Origin: Bacteroidota bacterium
GTDB lineage: Bacteria > Bacteroidota > Bacteroidia > Flavobacteriales > Flavobacteriaceae
Direction of reading: 5' to 3'
DNA: 6,229 nucleotides
Assembly: GCA_022560715.1 (NCBI GenBank)
Contig: JADFSQ010000073.1
Location: 1,763-7,991 of the forward strand
Shown: piece by piece, positions 1 through 5,853 of the stretch
Position numbering within the stretch: the first letter of the stretch is position 1
How the letters are laid out: each line of letters starts with the position of its first letter
Notes under the pieces: generated by a model
The model's input: only the letters and a program-made list of their open reading frames with translations
Told to the model about the DNA's origin: nothing
The model's database searches: none
Made by a program: the position numbers and the translations under genes

Positions 1-2207
1 CCTTTTTCTTGTTTCTCTAAATTACCACTTGCTTCCTGTTGTTCTTTTTTTATGTCTTCTTCCTTTTTTTTGTCTTGGGGAACGTCTAAAGGCTCTCTTA
101 ATTTCTGGTTTTCTTTTTGAAGTTCGTCCATCTCTTTTTGAAAATCTTTAAATCTTTTGTTCAATTCGTCCTGATTCTCTTTAGTATTATCTTCCTTGTT
201 TTTATTGGAAAGTTCTTGTTGGTCTTTCGCTAACTCTTCAAGTTCCATTCGTAGCTTTTCGGTTTTCATCGCTACATAATAGCGTTTTGTTAATTCTAAT
301 AATTGTTCTAAACTTCTTCTTTTGTTTTTGTTTTGCTTTGCGAGTTCTTCCAATTTTTGTGTTAATTCTTCTTTTTGAATTTTTTCTGCCAATCGTTCTA
401 ACTCTTCGAGAAGTTCTTCGTCTTTCTCTAATTGTTCTTGGTTTTCTTCTAATCGTTGTTTTAAATCTTCTTTAAACTTATCGCTTTCATTATTTTGAAA
501 TTCTTCTAAATTATCTTTTAATTTCTTGTTGAAATTCTTCATCATTTCATCTTGCTGTTTCTGACGTTTTAAAAAGTTTTTAAATTTCTTTTTATCATTA
601 AAATTTAATTCTGATTTCTCCTTTTGAGTTTTCGACAACTCTTTAAGTGCTTTTTCTTGCTCTGAAAATTTTTCTAAAGATTTGCTTAAATCTTCAATTG
701 TTTCGCTTTGTTCTTTTAACAATTTTTGTTCTTTTTCGTCTTGCGTTAATTTTCTATAACTAAACACAATGCTTTTGGTGCTCTTATAATTATGCAACGC
801 GTCATTATCAAAAATCTCAAAATATAAATCGTAACTAACGCCTTCCGTTAAGTTAAATTGATTAGGAAAAGTGCTAACAAACTCATCGAAATTAGATGTT
901 GAAACAGGAATTATTTCTTTCTTTTTTTCTGAATCATTCTCTGAAGGATAATAAACCAACTGTAACTTACTTAATCCATAATCATCACTTACTTGTCCAT
1001 AAAAATAAAGCGTTTGTTTGTCTATAGAATCTAATTCCATTTGAAGTTTCATTTCTGGATATTCGTCTTTTACAACATCGATTGAAAACGCCAAACTCTC
1101 GTAGTCTTTAAGATTTACATTGCTTGTGTTAAGGCTGTAATTTAAGGTGTTATTAATCCGTTTTGAAGCCTGAAAACCACCTTGTTTATCAGAAGAAAAA
1201 ACGATAGTGTCTTTGGCGTATAGATTAACAATGTCTGTAGATTTTGTCTTGAGTTTCCAAGTTACTTTTGTGCCTTGTGGCACGGTAGCGTTTCCTGTGC
1301 TTTTTAGGGTTTCATCCTTTTTTTTGGTGTGTGAAGGATAATCTAAAAACATATCGAAACTCAATAAAGTTGGCACCTCTACTACTTCAATAGCATACGA
1401 TTTTGAAGTAACATTATTCGCAAACAGATTGAAACTGATATTGGTTTTGAGTTGTCGAAAAACGTATTGAAACTCGCCAGGTCTGTGCTGTTTTAAATAA
1501 TACGTTTCGTTATTATAAGTAATTTGAGCGTTATCGGGAATGACATTCCCTTCGGTAGTTATTAAAAGTTTAAAATCTTTGTTTTCAATGGCTTTTAAAT
1601 TCTCATTAATAACATAAAACTGAAAAGGCGCAGGCGGTTCGTAAGCTATTTGATAATTTACCACACGCTCATAACTATCGCTAAACCAATTAAAATGTCC
1701 TGTAACTAAAGACACTAATAAAACACCTACTGGGATTGCTGCGTATTTTAAATATCTAACATTACTATTAAAGTTAATCGCCAACTTAAACGGAATTGGT
1801 TGAAGTTCTGCTGACTTTTGATCGATGCTTGCTAATAATAATTCGGATTGTGTCCTGTCTTTTTGAAGCTGAAGTACATTAAGGAGCTTATCGCTTACTT
1901 CCGGGAAATGATTGCCAATAATTATTGAAGCATCTTCGTAATTAATTCCCTTTTGAAGTTTGAATAATTTAGATAACGGAAAGGCTATAAGTCTTAAAAA
2001 AAGAGTGAACTCCACAGAAATGAAAAGCCAGAACAGAACAGTTCTTGCTGTTGGATTGAGCCATAACACATACTCTATTAAAAGAGTTGCTAAAAAATAT
2101 AATAATCCAATTGCAAAAAACAGGATAACACCTTTAATGAGTTCATTGGTATAGAATTTTCTAATGAACTGTTCTAATTTGACTTGTATGGTTTTAAAAT
2201 TGCTCAA
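1..2207 (-). CDS. DUF4175 family membrane-anchored coiled-coil protein (3' end off window)
   Basis: An unbroken reading frame of 735 codons runs off the left edge, so the C-terminus is missing. The translation matches the Bacteroidetes DUF4175 family, whose function is not established. The N-terminus reads SNFKTIQVKLEQFIRKFYTN, followed by hydrophobic segments at about residues 26-45, 56-76 and 152-170. Next comes a beta-rich, presumably periplasmic, region at about 175-480. From about residue 490 to the window edge it is a K/E/Q/L-rich region with strong coiled-coil character. Family members are usually about 1,000 residues or longer, so roughly a third is probably missing. No ATG lies between the in-frame stop at 2232-2234 and the first hydrophobic segment. 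The TTG at 2207-2205 is the natural start and places MSNF at the usual family N-terminus. A weak minus-strand -7-like box (TAAAATTG, 2250-2243) lies upstream. The gene diverges from alkB. Family assignment is confident; a role is not claimed. Confidence 0.88.
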   Translation of the reverse strand, partial: MSNFKTIQVKLEQFIRKFYTNELIKGVILFFAIGLLYFLATLLIEYVLWLNPTARTVLFWLFISVEFTLFLRLIAFPLSKLFKLQKGINYEDASIIIGNHFPEVSDKLLNVLQLQKDRTQSELLLASIDQKSAELQPIPFKLAINFNSNVRYLKYAAIPVGVLLVSLVTGHFNWFSDSYERVVNYQIAYEPPAPFQFYVINENLKAIENKDFKLLITTEGNVIPDNAQITYNNETYYLKQHRPGEFQYVFRQLKTNISFNLFANNVTSKSYAIEVVEVPTLLSFDMFLDYPSHTKKKDETLKSTGNATVPQGTKVTWKLKTKSTDIVNLYAKDTIVFSSDKQGGFQASKRINNTLNYSLNTSNVNLKDYESLAFSIDVVKDEYPEMKLQMELDSIDKQTLYFYGQVSDDYGLSKLQLVYYPSENDSEKKKEIIPVSTSNFDEFVSTFPNQFNLTEGVSYDLYFEIFDNDALHNYKSTKSIVFSYRKLTQDEKEQKLLKEQSETIEDLSKSLEKFSEQEKALKELSKTQKEKSELNFNDKKKFKNFLKRQKQQDEMMKNFNKKLKDNLEEFQNNESDKFKEDLKQRLEENQEQLEKDEELLEELERLAEKIQKEELTQKLEELAKQNKNKRRSLEQLLELTKRYYVAMKTEKLRMELEELAKDQQELSNKNKEDNTKENQDELNKRFKDFQKEMDELQKENQKLREPLDVPQDKKKEEDIKKEQQEASGNLEKQEK

Positions 2208-2267
2208 CTCTATATTATATTTTGGTACAACTTACTAATTTACAATTTTATTTTAATCATAAATCAC

Positions 2268-2275
2268 TAACTTTG
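2268..2275 (+). promoter_or_regulatory. Candidate Bacteroidetes -7 box upstream of alkB
   Basis: TAACTTTG matches the Bacteroidetes sigma-ABfr -7 consensus TAnnTTTG exactly. At the expected -33 distance there is only a T-rich stretch (2246-2249) and no TTG, so the match is half-complete. If used, transcription would begin near 2280 and give a leader of about 136 nt, which would contain all the inverted repeats described downstream. The alternative is that alkB is driven by an unrecognised promoter closer to its start. Confidence 0.45.
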
Positions 2276-2285
2276 GTAAGATTCT

Positions 2286-2310
2286 GTTAATTTTCGAGGA
2301 TTAACGTTAA
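2286..2310 (+). repeat. Inverted repeat GTTAAT/ATTAAC plus overlapping palindrome
   Basis: The arms GTTAAT (2286-2291) and ATTAAC (2300-2305) are perfectly complementary around an 8-nt loop, TTTCGAGG. The second arm overlaps a perfect 10-bp palindrome, TTAACGTTAA (2301-2310). In RNA these are mutually exclusive short stems; in DNA they could be an operator for a dimeric regulator. The position, just after the candidate alkB transcription start, fits either role. The function is not known. Confidence 0.5.
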
Positions 2311-2333
2311 AATAAAAACAAACTGTATATATG

Positions 2334-2362
2334 GACTTTAAAGTCTATTTTTAAAGATAGAC
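2334..2362 (+). repeat. Two overlapping inverted repeats in the alkB leader
   Basis: GACTTTAAAGTC (2334-2345) is a perfect 12-bp palindrome. It shares GTC (2343-2345) with a second inverted repeat, whose arms GTCTAT (2343-2348) and ATAGAC (2357-2362) pair perfectly. The inner bases of the second repeat also pair apart from one T:G position, so it is a near-perfect 20-bp palindrome. The shared bases mean that only one of the two can form fully at a time. They may be a regulator-binding site or alternative RNA folds; no family is recognised. Confidence 0.55.
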
Positions 2363-2378
2363 GATAATCGCTAATGGG

Positions 2379-2398
2379 ATTCCCTCTTTCGAGGGAAT
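2379..2398 (+). repeat. 8-bp GC-containing hairpin upstream of alkB
   Basis: ATTCCCTC (2379-2386) pairs perfectly with GAGGGAAT (2391-2398) around the tetraloop TTTC. It is the most G+C-rich stem in an otherwise very AT-rich spacer. It has no following T-tract, so it does not look like an intrinsic terminator, and it ends 17 nt before the alkB start codon. It could limit ribosome access, stabilise the mRNA or act as a protein-binding site. Confidence 0.6.
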
Positions 2399-2415
2399 GA
2401 ATTAAAAATAATTCA
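2398..2415 (+). repeat. AT-rich inverted repeat abutting the alkB start codon
   Basis: TGAATTA (2398-2404) and TAATTCA (2409-2415) are perfectly complementary around AAAA. The repeat ends at the base immediately before the ATG at 2416 and shares base 2398 with the preceding hairpin. As an RNA stem it is all A-U except one G-C pair, so it would be weak. It lies exactly where the initiating ribosome binds, and no Shine-Dalgarno sequence is present. Confidence 0.5.
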
Positions 2416-3459
2416 ATGAAAGATTTAAAATATCTCGCTGCATTAACAATACCGATTTCTGCTATAATCAGTATCTATTTTAAAGGATATTGGTCGTTTT
2501 TTACACCACTTTATGCTTTTGGAATAATTCCGATATTAGAATTATTACTATCAAAAAACGCTTCAAACTATTCAGAAGAAGAACTCGAAAATAAAAAAGC
2601 AAACCCTCTTTTTGATTGGATGCTCTATCTAAATCTTCCTATGGTTTTTGGTATATTGTTTTGGGCTTTGATGGTTGTGAGTTCACAAAGCATGGAAACT
2701 TTTGAAATTATTGGTCTTGTGCTTTCAGTAGGAATTGTTTTAGGCGTTAACGGCATTAATGTTGCGCACGAATTGGGTCATAGATTAGCAAGTAAAGAAC
2801 GTTTTCTCGGCAAATTACTATTACTTCCATCATTGTATATGCACTTTTTTATAGAGCATAATTTTGGTCATCACTTACATGCTGCTACAAAAGAAGATCC
2901 TGCAACAGCAAGATATAATCAAAGCGTGTATTCGTTCTGGGTCACTTCGGTTTTTAGACAATATGTTAGCGCGTGGAAAATTCAAAAGAACCTTCTTAAA
3001 AACAATACTGAAAATTTCCTTTCGATTAAAAACGATATGTTTTGGTATGTTATATTTCAAATAGCATATTTAGTTTTAATTTTCTATTTGTTTGGAAAAA
3101 TCGGATTGTTTTTTGGTTTAGGCGTTGCTATTACAGCGTTCTTACTATTAGAAACTGTCAATTATATTGAACATTACGGCTTATTGCGTTTAAAAACCGA
3201 GTCGGGACGATATGAGCGTATAAAAAAAATACATTCGTGGAATTCTAACCATGTTGTTGGCAGAATTGTATTGTACGAATTAACACGACATAGCGATCAT
3301 CATTACAAATCATCAAAAAAATATCAGCTTTTAGAATGCTATAACGAAAGTCCAGAGATGCCTTTTGGTTATCCAACCTCGATGGTTATTTCGTTTTTAC
3401 CGCCTTTATGGTTTAGTATTATGAATAAACGAATTCCGAGAGAAATGATTGCTAATTAG
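2416..3459 (+). CDS. alkB: Alkane 1-monooxygenase (AlkB-type integral-membrane diiron hydroxylase)
   Basis: AlkB hydroxylates the terminal methyl group of n-alkanes to 1-alkanols in the inner membrane, using O2 and electrons from rubredoxin or ferredoxin. The 347-residue product shows the whole family signature: HELGH (118-122), EHNFGHH (147-153) followed by ATKEDPATAR, NYIEHYG (249-255), HSWNSNH (273-279) and RHSDHH (291-296). The nine histidines expected to bind the two irons are all present (118, 122, 148, 152, 153, 253, 292, 295, 296). Hydrophobic segments at about residues 7-46, 72-90, 97-117, 131-146 and 207-247 fit a multi-helix membrane protein. It is shorter than the roughly 400-residue proteobacterial enzymes, lacking most of their N- and C-terminal extensions. 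The ATG at 2416 is the first in frame and begins MKDLKYL just before the first helix. No electron-transfer partner is adjacent. The AlkB class is very secure. Alkane as the true substrate is inferred, since xylene monooxygenase and other relatives share the fold. Confidence 0.95.
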   Translation: MKDLKYLAALTIPISAIISIYFKGYWSFFTPLYAFGIIPILELLLSKNASNYSEEELENKKANPLFDWMLYLNLPMVFGILFWALMVVSSQSMETFEIIGLVLSVGIVLGVNGINVAHELGHRLASKERFLGKLLLLPSLYMHFFIEHNFGHHLHAATKEDPATARYNQSVYSFWVTSVFRQYVSAWKIQKNLLKNNTENFLSIKNDMFWYVIFQIAYLVLIFYLFGKIGLFFGLGVAITAFLLLETVNYIEHYGLLRLKTESGRYERIKKIHSWNSNHVVGRIVLYELTRHSDHHYKSSKKYQLLECYNESPEMPFGYPTSMVISFLPPLWFSIMNKRIPREMIAN

Positions 3460-3475
3460 TCTTTATTCTGTTTTC

Positions 3476-3507
3476 TTTGCTCTTTTATCTTCTCTATTCT
3501 ATCTTTG
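3476..3507 (+). promoter_or_regulatory. Near-consensus Bacteroidetes promoter for gltX
   Basis: TTTG (3476-3479) at the -33 position and TATCTTTG (3500-3507) at -7 match the TTTG/TAnnTTTG consensus, with a 20-bp spacer inside the accepted range. Predicted initiation is near 3512, leaving a leader of only about 14 nt before the ATG at 3526. It lies wholly within the 66-bp gap after the alkB stop codon, so gltX can be transcribed independently of alkB. Confidence 0.75.
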
Positions 3508-3525
3508 CTTTCATAAATAACCACT

Positions 3526-5106
3526 ATGAATAAAAACGTTCGTGTGCGTTTTGCACCAAGCCCAACAGGACCATTACATATTGGAGGTCTTCGTACTGCT
3601 TTGTTTAACTATTTGTTTGCCAAAAAACATAACGGAACTTTTATTTTAAGAATAGAAGATACTGACCAAAGTCGCTTTGTTGAAGGTGCCGAACAGTATA
3701 TTATAGATGCTTTAAATTGGTGTAATATTCCTTTTAACGAAGGTCCTTACAGACAAAGTGAACGCAAACATATATACAAACAATATGCCGAACAACTCAT
3801 TGATTCAGGAAACGCTTATTATGCGTTTGATACAACTGAAGAATTGGATTTCCACAGAAAGGATCACGAAGCTAAAGGAAAAACCTTTATTTATAATTGG
3901 CATAATAGGTTAAAACTTAAAAATTCTATTTCTCTTTCAGAAGAAGATGTAAAAACGAAGCTAAACTCTGGCGATGATTATGTTATCCGATTTAAATCAC
4001 CACAAGATGAAACACTTCGTTTAAAAGACATTATTCGAGGTGATATGACCATTGATACTAATATTCTTGATGATAAGGTTTTGTTTAAAAGTGACGGTAT
4101 GCCAACTTATCATCTCGCGAATATCGTGGACGATCATTTAATGGAAATCTCGCACGTTATTCGTGGCGAAGAATGGCTGCCTTCTTTAGCGCTTCATCAG
4201 CTTTTATATAATGCTTTTGGGTGGGAAGCTCCTGAATTTGCACATTTACCCTTAATAATGAAACCAACCGGAAAAGGCAAATTAAGCAAACGTGATGGTG
4301 ACAGGCTTGGTTTCCCTGTGTTTCCGTTAGAATGGAAAGACCCAAAAACAGGAGAGGTTTCTAAAGGTTATAGAGAAGAAGGTTATTTTCCAGAAGCAGT
4401 TATTAATTTTTTAGCGTTTTTAGGATGGAATCCTGGAACAGAACAAGAAATTTTTACCCTTAAAGAGCTTATTGCTGATTTCGATTTAGAACGTGTACAT
4501 AAAGCTGGGGCGCGTTTTAATCCTGATAAGGCAAAATGGTATAATCAATACTATATAATGTACGTGAAAACTATAGAGGAATTAACTGATTTATTTATCC
4601 CTACAATCCAAAAAAGAACAAATTATATAATTATAAACAACGATAAATCAACTAAATATAAAAAAATTCGACAAGAATATATCGATAGATCTAATTATGA
4701 AAACATAGATTTAGGTTATGTTGCTCGAGTTATTTGGTCAATCCGAGCAAAGGCTTCGTATATAGATGATTTTTGGAGTCTTTCTGATTTCTTCTTTGAA
4801 CCACCAAATTCTTATGATAAAAAAGCTGTCAAAAAACAATGGAAAGAAGATACTCCAAATTTGATGAAAGCCTTTATAGCCTTTATTAATCATTTTGATT
4901 TTGATGACACATCTACATGGTTGGATTACGAAATAGAAAAATGGCTAGAAATAAAAGGTGTTCATTTTGGTAAATTGGCTCTGCCCTTAAGATTGTGTTT
5001 GGTTGGTTCTTTAAAAGGGCCATTTGTAAACAAAATTATAGAAATTTTAGGCGAAAAAGAGACGATAAGGCGTATTGAAAAAGCTATAAATACTATCAAA
5101 AACTAA
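3526..5106 (+). CDS. gltX: Glutamyl-tRNA synthetase (glutamate--tRNA ligase)
   Basis: This cytoplasmic class I aminoacyl-tRNA synthetase charges tRNA-Glu with glutamate using ATP. The N-terminus (RVRFAPSPTGPLHIGGLRTA) contains the HIGH-type motif HIGG at residues 18-21. The KMSKS-type motif is KLSKR at 252-256. Between them lies the expected Rossmann catalytic domain, with IEDTDQSR near 43-50, IRGEEW near 213-218 and the glutamate-site stretch SDGMPTYHLA near 189-198. The segment after the KLSKR motif (GFPVFPLEW, GYREEGYFPEAVINFLAFLGWNPGT) is typical of the Bacteroidetes form. The C-terminal helical domain, including DFFFEPPNSYD and KKQWKEDTP, is the anticodon-binding half. At 526 residues it is about 20 longer than I recall for flavobacterial homologues (about 500-510). 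The excess lies around residues 365-388. The start at 3526 gives the standard short lead before RVRFAPSPTG and follows a good promoter. The 3' end overlaps the convergent gene. Confidence 0.97.
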   Translation: MNKNVRVRFAPSPTGPLHIGGLRTALFNYLFAKKHNGTFILRIEDTDQSRFVEGAEQYIIDALNWCNIPFNEGPYRQSERKHIYKQYAEQLIDSGNAYYAFDTTEELDFHRKDHEAKGKTFIYNWHNRLKLKNSISLSEEDVKTKLNSGDDYVIRFKSPQDETLRLKDIIRGDMTIDTNILDDKVLFKSDGMPTYHLANIVDDHLMEISHVIRGEEWLPSLALHQLLYNAFGWEAPEFAHLPLIMKPTGKGKLSKRDGDRLGFPVFPLEWKDPKTGEVSKGYREEGYFPEAVINFLAFLGWNPGTEQEIFTLKELIADFDLERVHKAGARFNPDKAKWYNQYYIMYVKTIEELTDLFIPTIQKRTNYIIINNDKSTKYKKIRQEYIDRSNYENIDLGYVARVIWSIRAKASYIDDFWSLSDFFFEPPNSYDKKAVKKQWKEDTPNLMKAFIAFINHFDFDDTSTWLDYEIEKWLEIKGVHFGKLALPLRLCLVGSLKGPFVNKIIEILGEKETIRRIEKAINTIKN

Positions 5107-5779
5107 ACATTACAGCAAAAACCAACATAGATTGGTTGCCTTTAAACTCGTCTGCGCTTCCTACATTAAGATTTTTATCGTTCAGCTTATCCAGAATATT
5201 TAAAAAGCCATAAATGTATTGCACCTTAATTTTGAATGCTCCTATTCCGGCAGATGCTCCAACCATTCCGTTTACATTAAACTGCGATATGCTTTCAATT
5301 TCCTTTGCAGTTAAAGAATCGTAGCCGTTAATAAAATAGCCTTCTTTAGTATTGTCTTTCAATTCAAGTTTTCCATTATATTGAATTTGCGGACCAATAT
5401 CAATAGTCAGGTTGTCTCCTAATATTTTTTTGTGATACGTAAAACCTAATTGAGCCGTCTTCAATTTATACTCAAGCATTTCATTTCCTGCTACATCATC
5501 TGTCATCCGTCCGGAAATATCTAAATTATTTTCAGACAATTGCATTCCATAACTTACAGTGTATCCTTTATGAGGAAGGTCTAAGGTTGCAGATAAACCA
5601 CCAACAAAACCTAGTCTCTGTTTGGTAATAAAATTATCGGTTTTGATGTCGTATTGTGTAATTCCGACCATAATACCAAAACCATTATTGATGGCATAAG
5701 TTCTGTGTTGCGAATACGTAGTTGTAACAAAACATATTAAAAATACTACTAATAAAATATAGCGCATAAATTTCATCAT
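5096..5779 (-). CDS. Secreted outer-membrane beta-barrel protein (porin-family-like)
   Basis: The 227-residue product starts with a clear signal peptide: a hydrophobic core at about residues 7-18 and probable cleavage between S23 and Q24, the usual flavobacterial context. The mature part alternates amphipathic strands with polar turns, for example GFGIMVGITQYD, LGFVGGLSATLDL, YTVSYGMQLSENNLDI, AQLGFTYHKKI, LTIDIGPQIQY, VGASAGIGAFKIKVQYIYG and SMLVFAVMFSF. It ends in phenylalanine, as expected for a BamA-assembled barrel. Its size suggests 8-10 strands, like the generic outer-membrane beta-barrel (OMP_b-brl) proteins of Bacteroidetes; the ligand and role are unknown. Candidate ATG starts are 5779, 5776 and 5767. 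All keep the signal peptide, so the exact start is uncertain. Its last 11 bp overlap the end of gltX on the other strand. A perfect -7 box lies just upstream. Confidence 0.85.
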   Translation of the reverse strand: MMKFMRYILLVVFLICFVTTTYSQHRTYAINNGFGIMVGITQYDIKTDNFITKQRLGFVGGLSATLDLPHKGYTVSYGMQLSENNLDISGRMTDDVAGNEMLEYKLKTAQLGFTYHKKILGDNLTIDIGPQIQYNGKLELKDNTKEGYFINGYDSLTAKEIESISQFNVNGMVGASAGIGAFKIKVQYIYGFLNILDKLNDKNLNVGSADEFKGNQSMLVFAVMFSF

Positions 5780-5797
5780 TTTTTAATAAAATTGAAG

Positions 5798-5805
5798 CAA
5801 ATATA
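5798..5805 (-). promoter_or_regulatory. Candidate -7 box for the outer-membrane protein gene
   Basis: Read on the minus strand, this is TATATTTG, an exact TAnnTTTG match. It would start transcription near 5793 and leave a leader of about 13 nt before the ATG at 5779, similar to the gltX promoter. No TTG is found at the -33 distance, which lowers confidence. Confidence 0.5.
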
Positions 5806-5808
5806 ACT

Positions 5809-5816
5809 TAAATTTG
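5809..5816 (+). promoter_or_regulatory. Candidate -7 box for the SPFH gene
   Basis: TAAATTTG matches TAnnTTTG exactly and lies 37 bp before the ATG at 5854. The nearest upstream TTG (5792-5794) is 14 bp away, shorter than the usual spacer of about 17-23 bp, so the -33 element is doubtful. The box is only 3 bp from the oppositely oriented box of the neighbouring gene. Confidence 0.45.
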
Positions 5817-5853
5817 TATTCTATTATTTTCTAACTCTTTTAAAAATATTTCT

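Noticed and set aside
287..475. A 62-codon plus-strand frame encoding a very hydrophobic Leu/Val/Ile/Phe-rich peptide
   Set aside because: It lies antisense to the K/E-rich coiled-coil part of the DUF4175 gene. Lys and Glu codons read on the opposite strand give Phe, Leu and Val, so the apparent membrane protein is an artefact.
1960..2154. A 64-codon plus-strand frame
   Set aside because: It is antisense to the N-terminal membrane segments of the DUF4175 gene, and its product has no recognisable domain.
2243..2250. Minus-strand TAAAATTG as the promoter of the DUF4175 gene
   Set aside because: It has one mismatch to TAnnTTTG and no TTG at the -33 distance. In DNA this AT-rich, such matches arise easily by chance.
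2379..2398. The hairpin before alkB as an intrinsic terminator of an upstream transcript
   Set aside because: No T-tract follows on the plus strand, and no plus-strand gene lies upstream in the window. On the minus strand it would precede, not follow, a gene.
2864..3064. Overlapping short frames on both strands inside alkB
   Set aside because: Both are shadows of alkB, whose frame here contains conserved metal-binding motifs (EHNFGHH and following).
4157..4345. A 62-codon minus-strand frame inside gltX
   Set aside because: It is antisense to the conserved KLSKR-containing part of gltX, with no domain and no promoter.
5116..5139. Possible terminator hairpin just after gltX (AACCAA / TTGGTT arms around 6 nt)
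   Set aside because: The stem is only 6 bp and lacks a T-tract on the plus strand. On the minus strand it is followed by a few T's but lies inside the coding end of the outer-membrane protein gene, so a terminator role is not supported.
5730..5734. Cys16 of the outer-membrane protein as a lipoprotein attachment site
   Set aside because: The preceding residues (F-L-I) do not fit the lipobox L-(A/S)-(G/A)-C, and the cysteine is in the hydrophobic core. A signal peptidase I site near S23/Q24 fits better.
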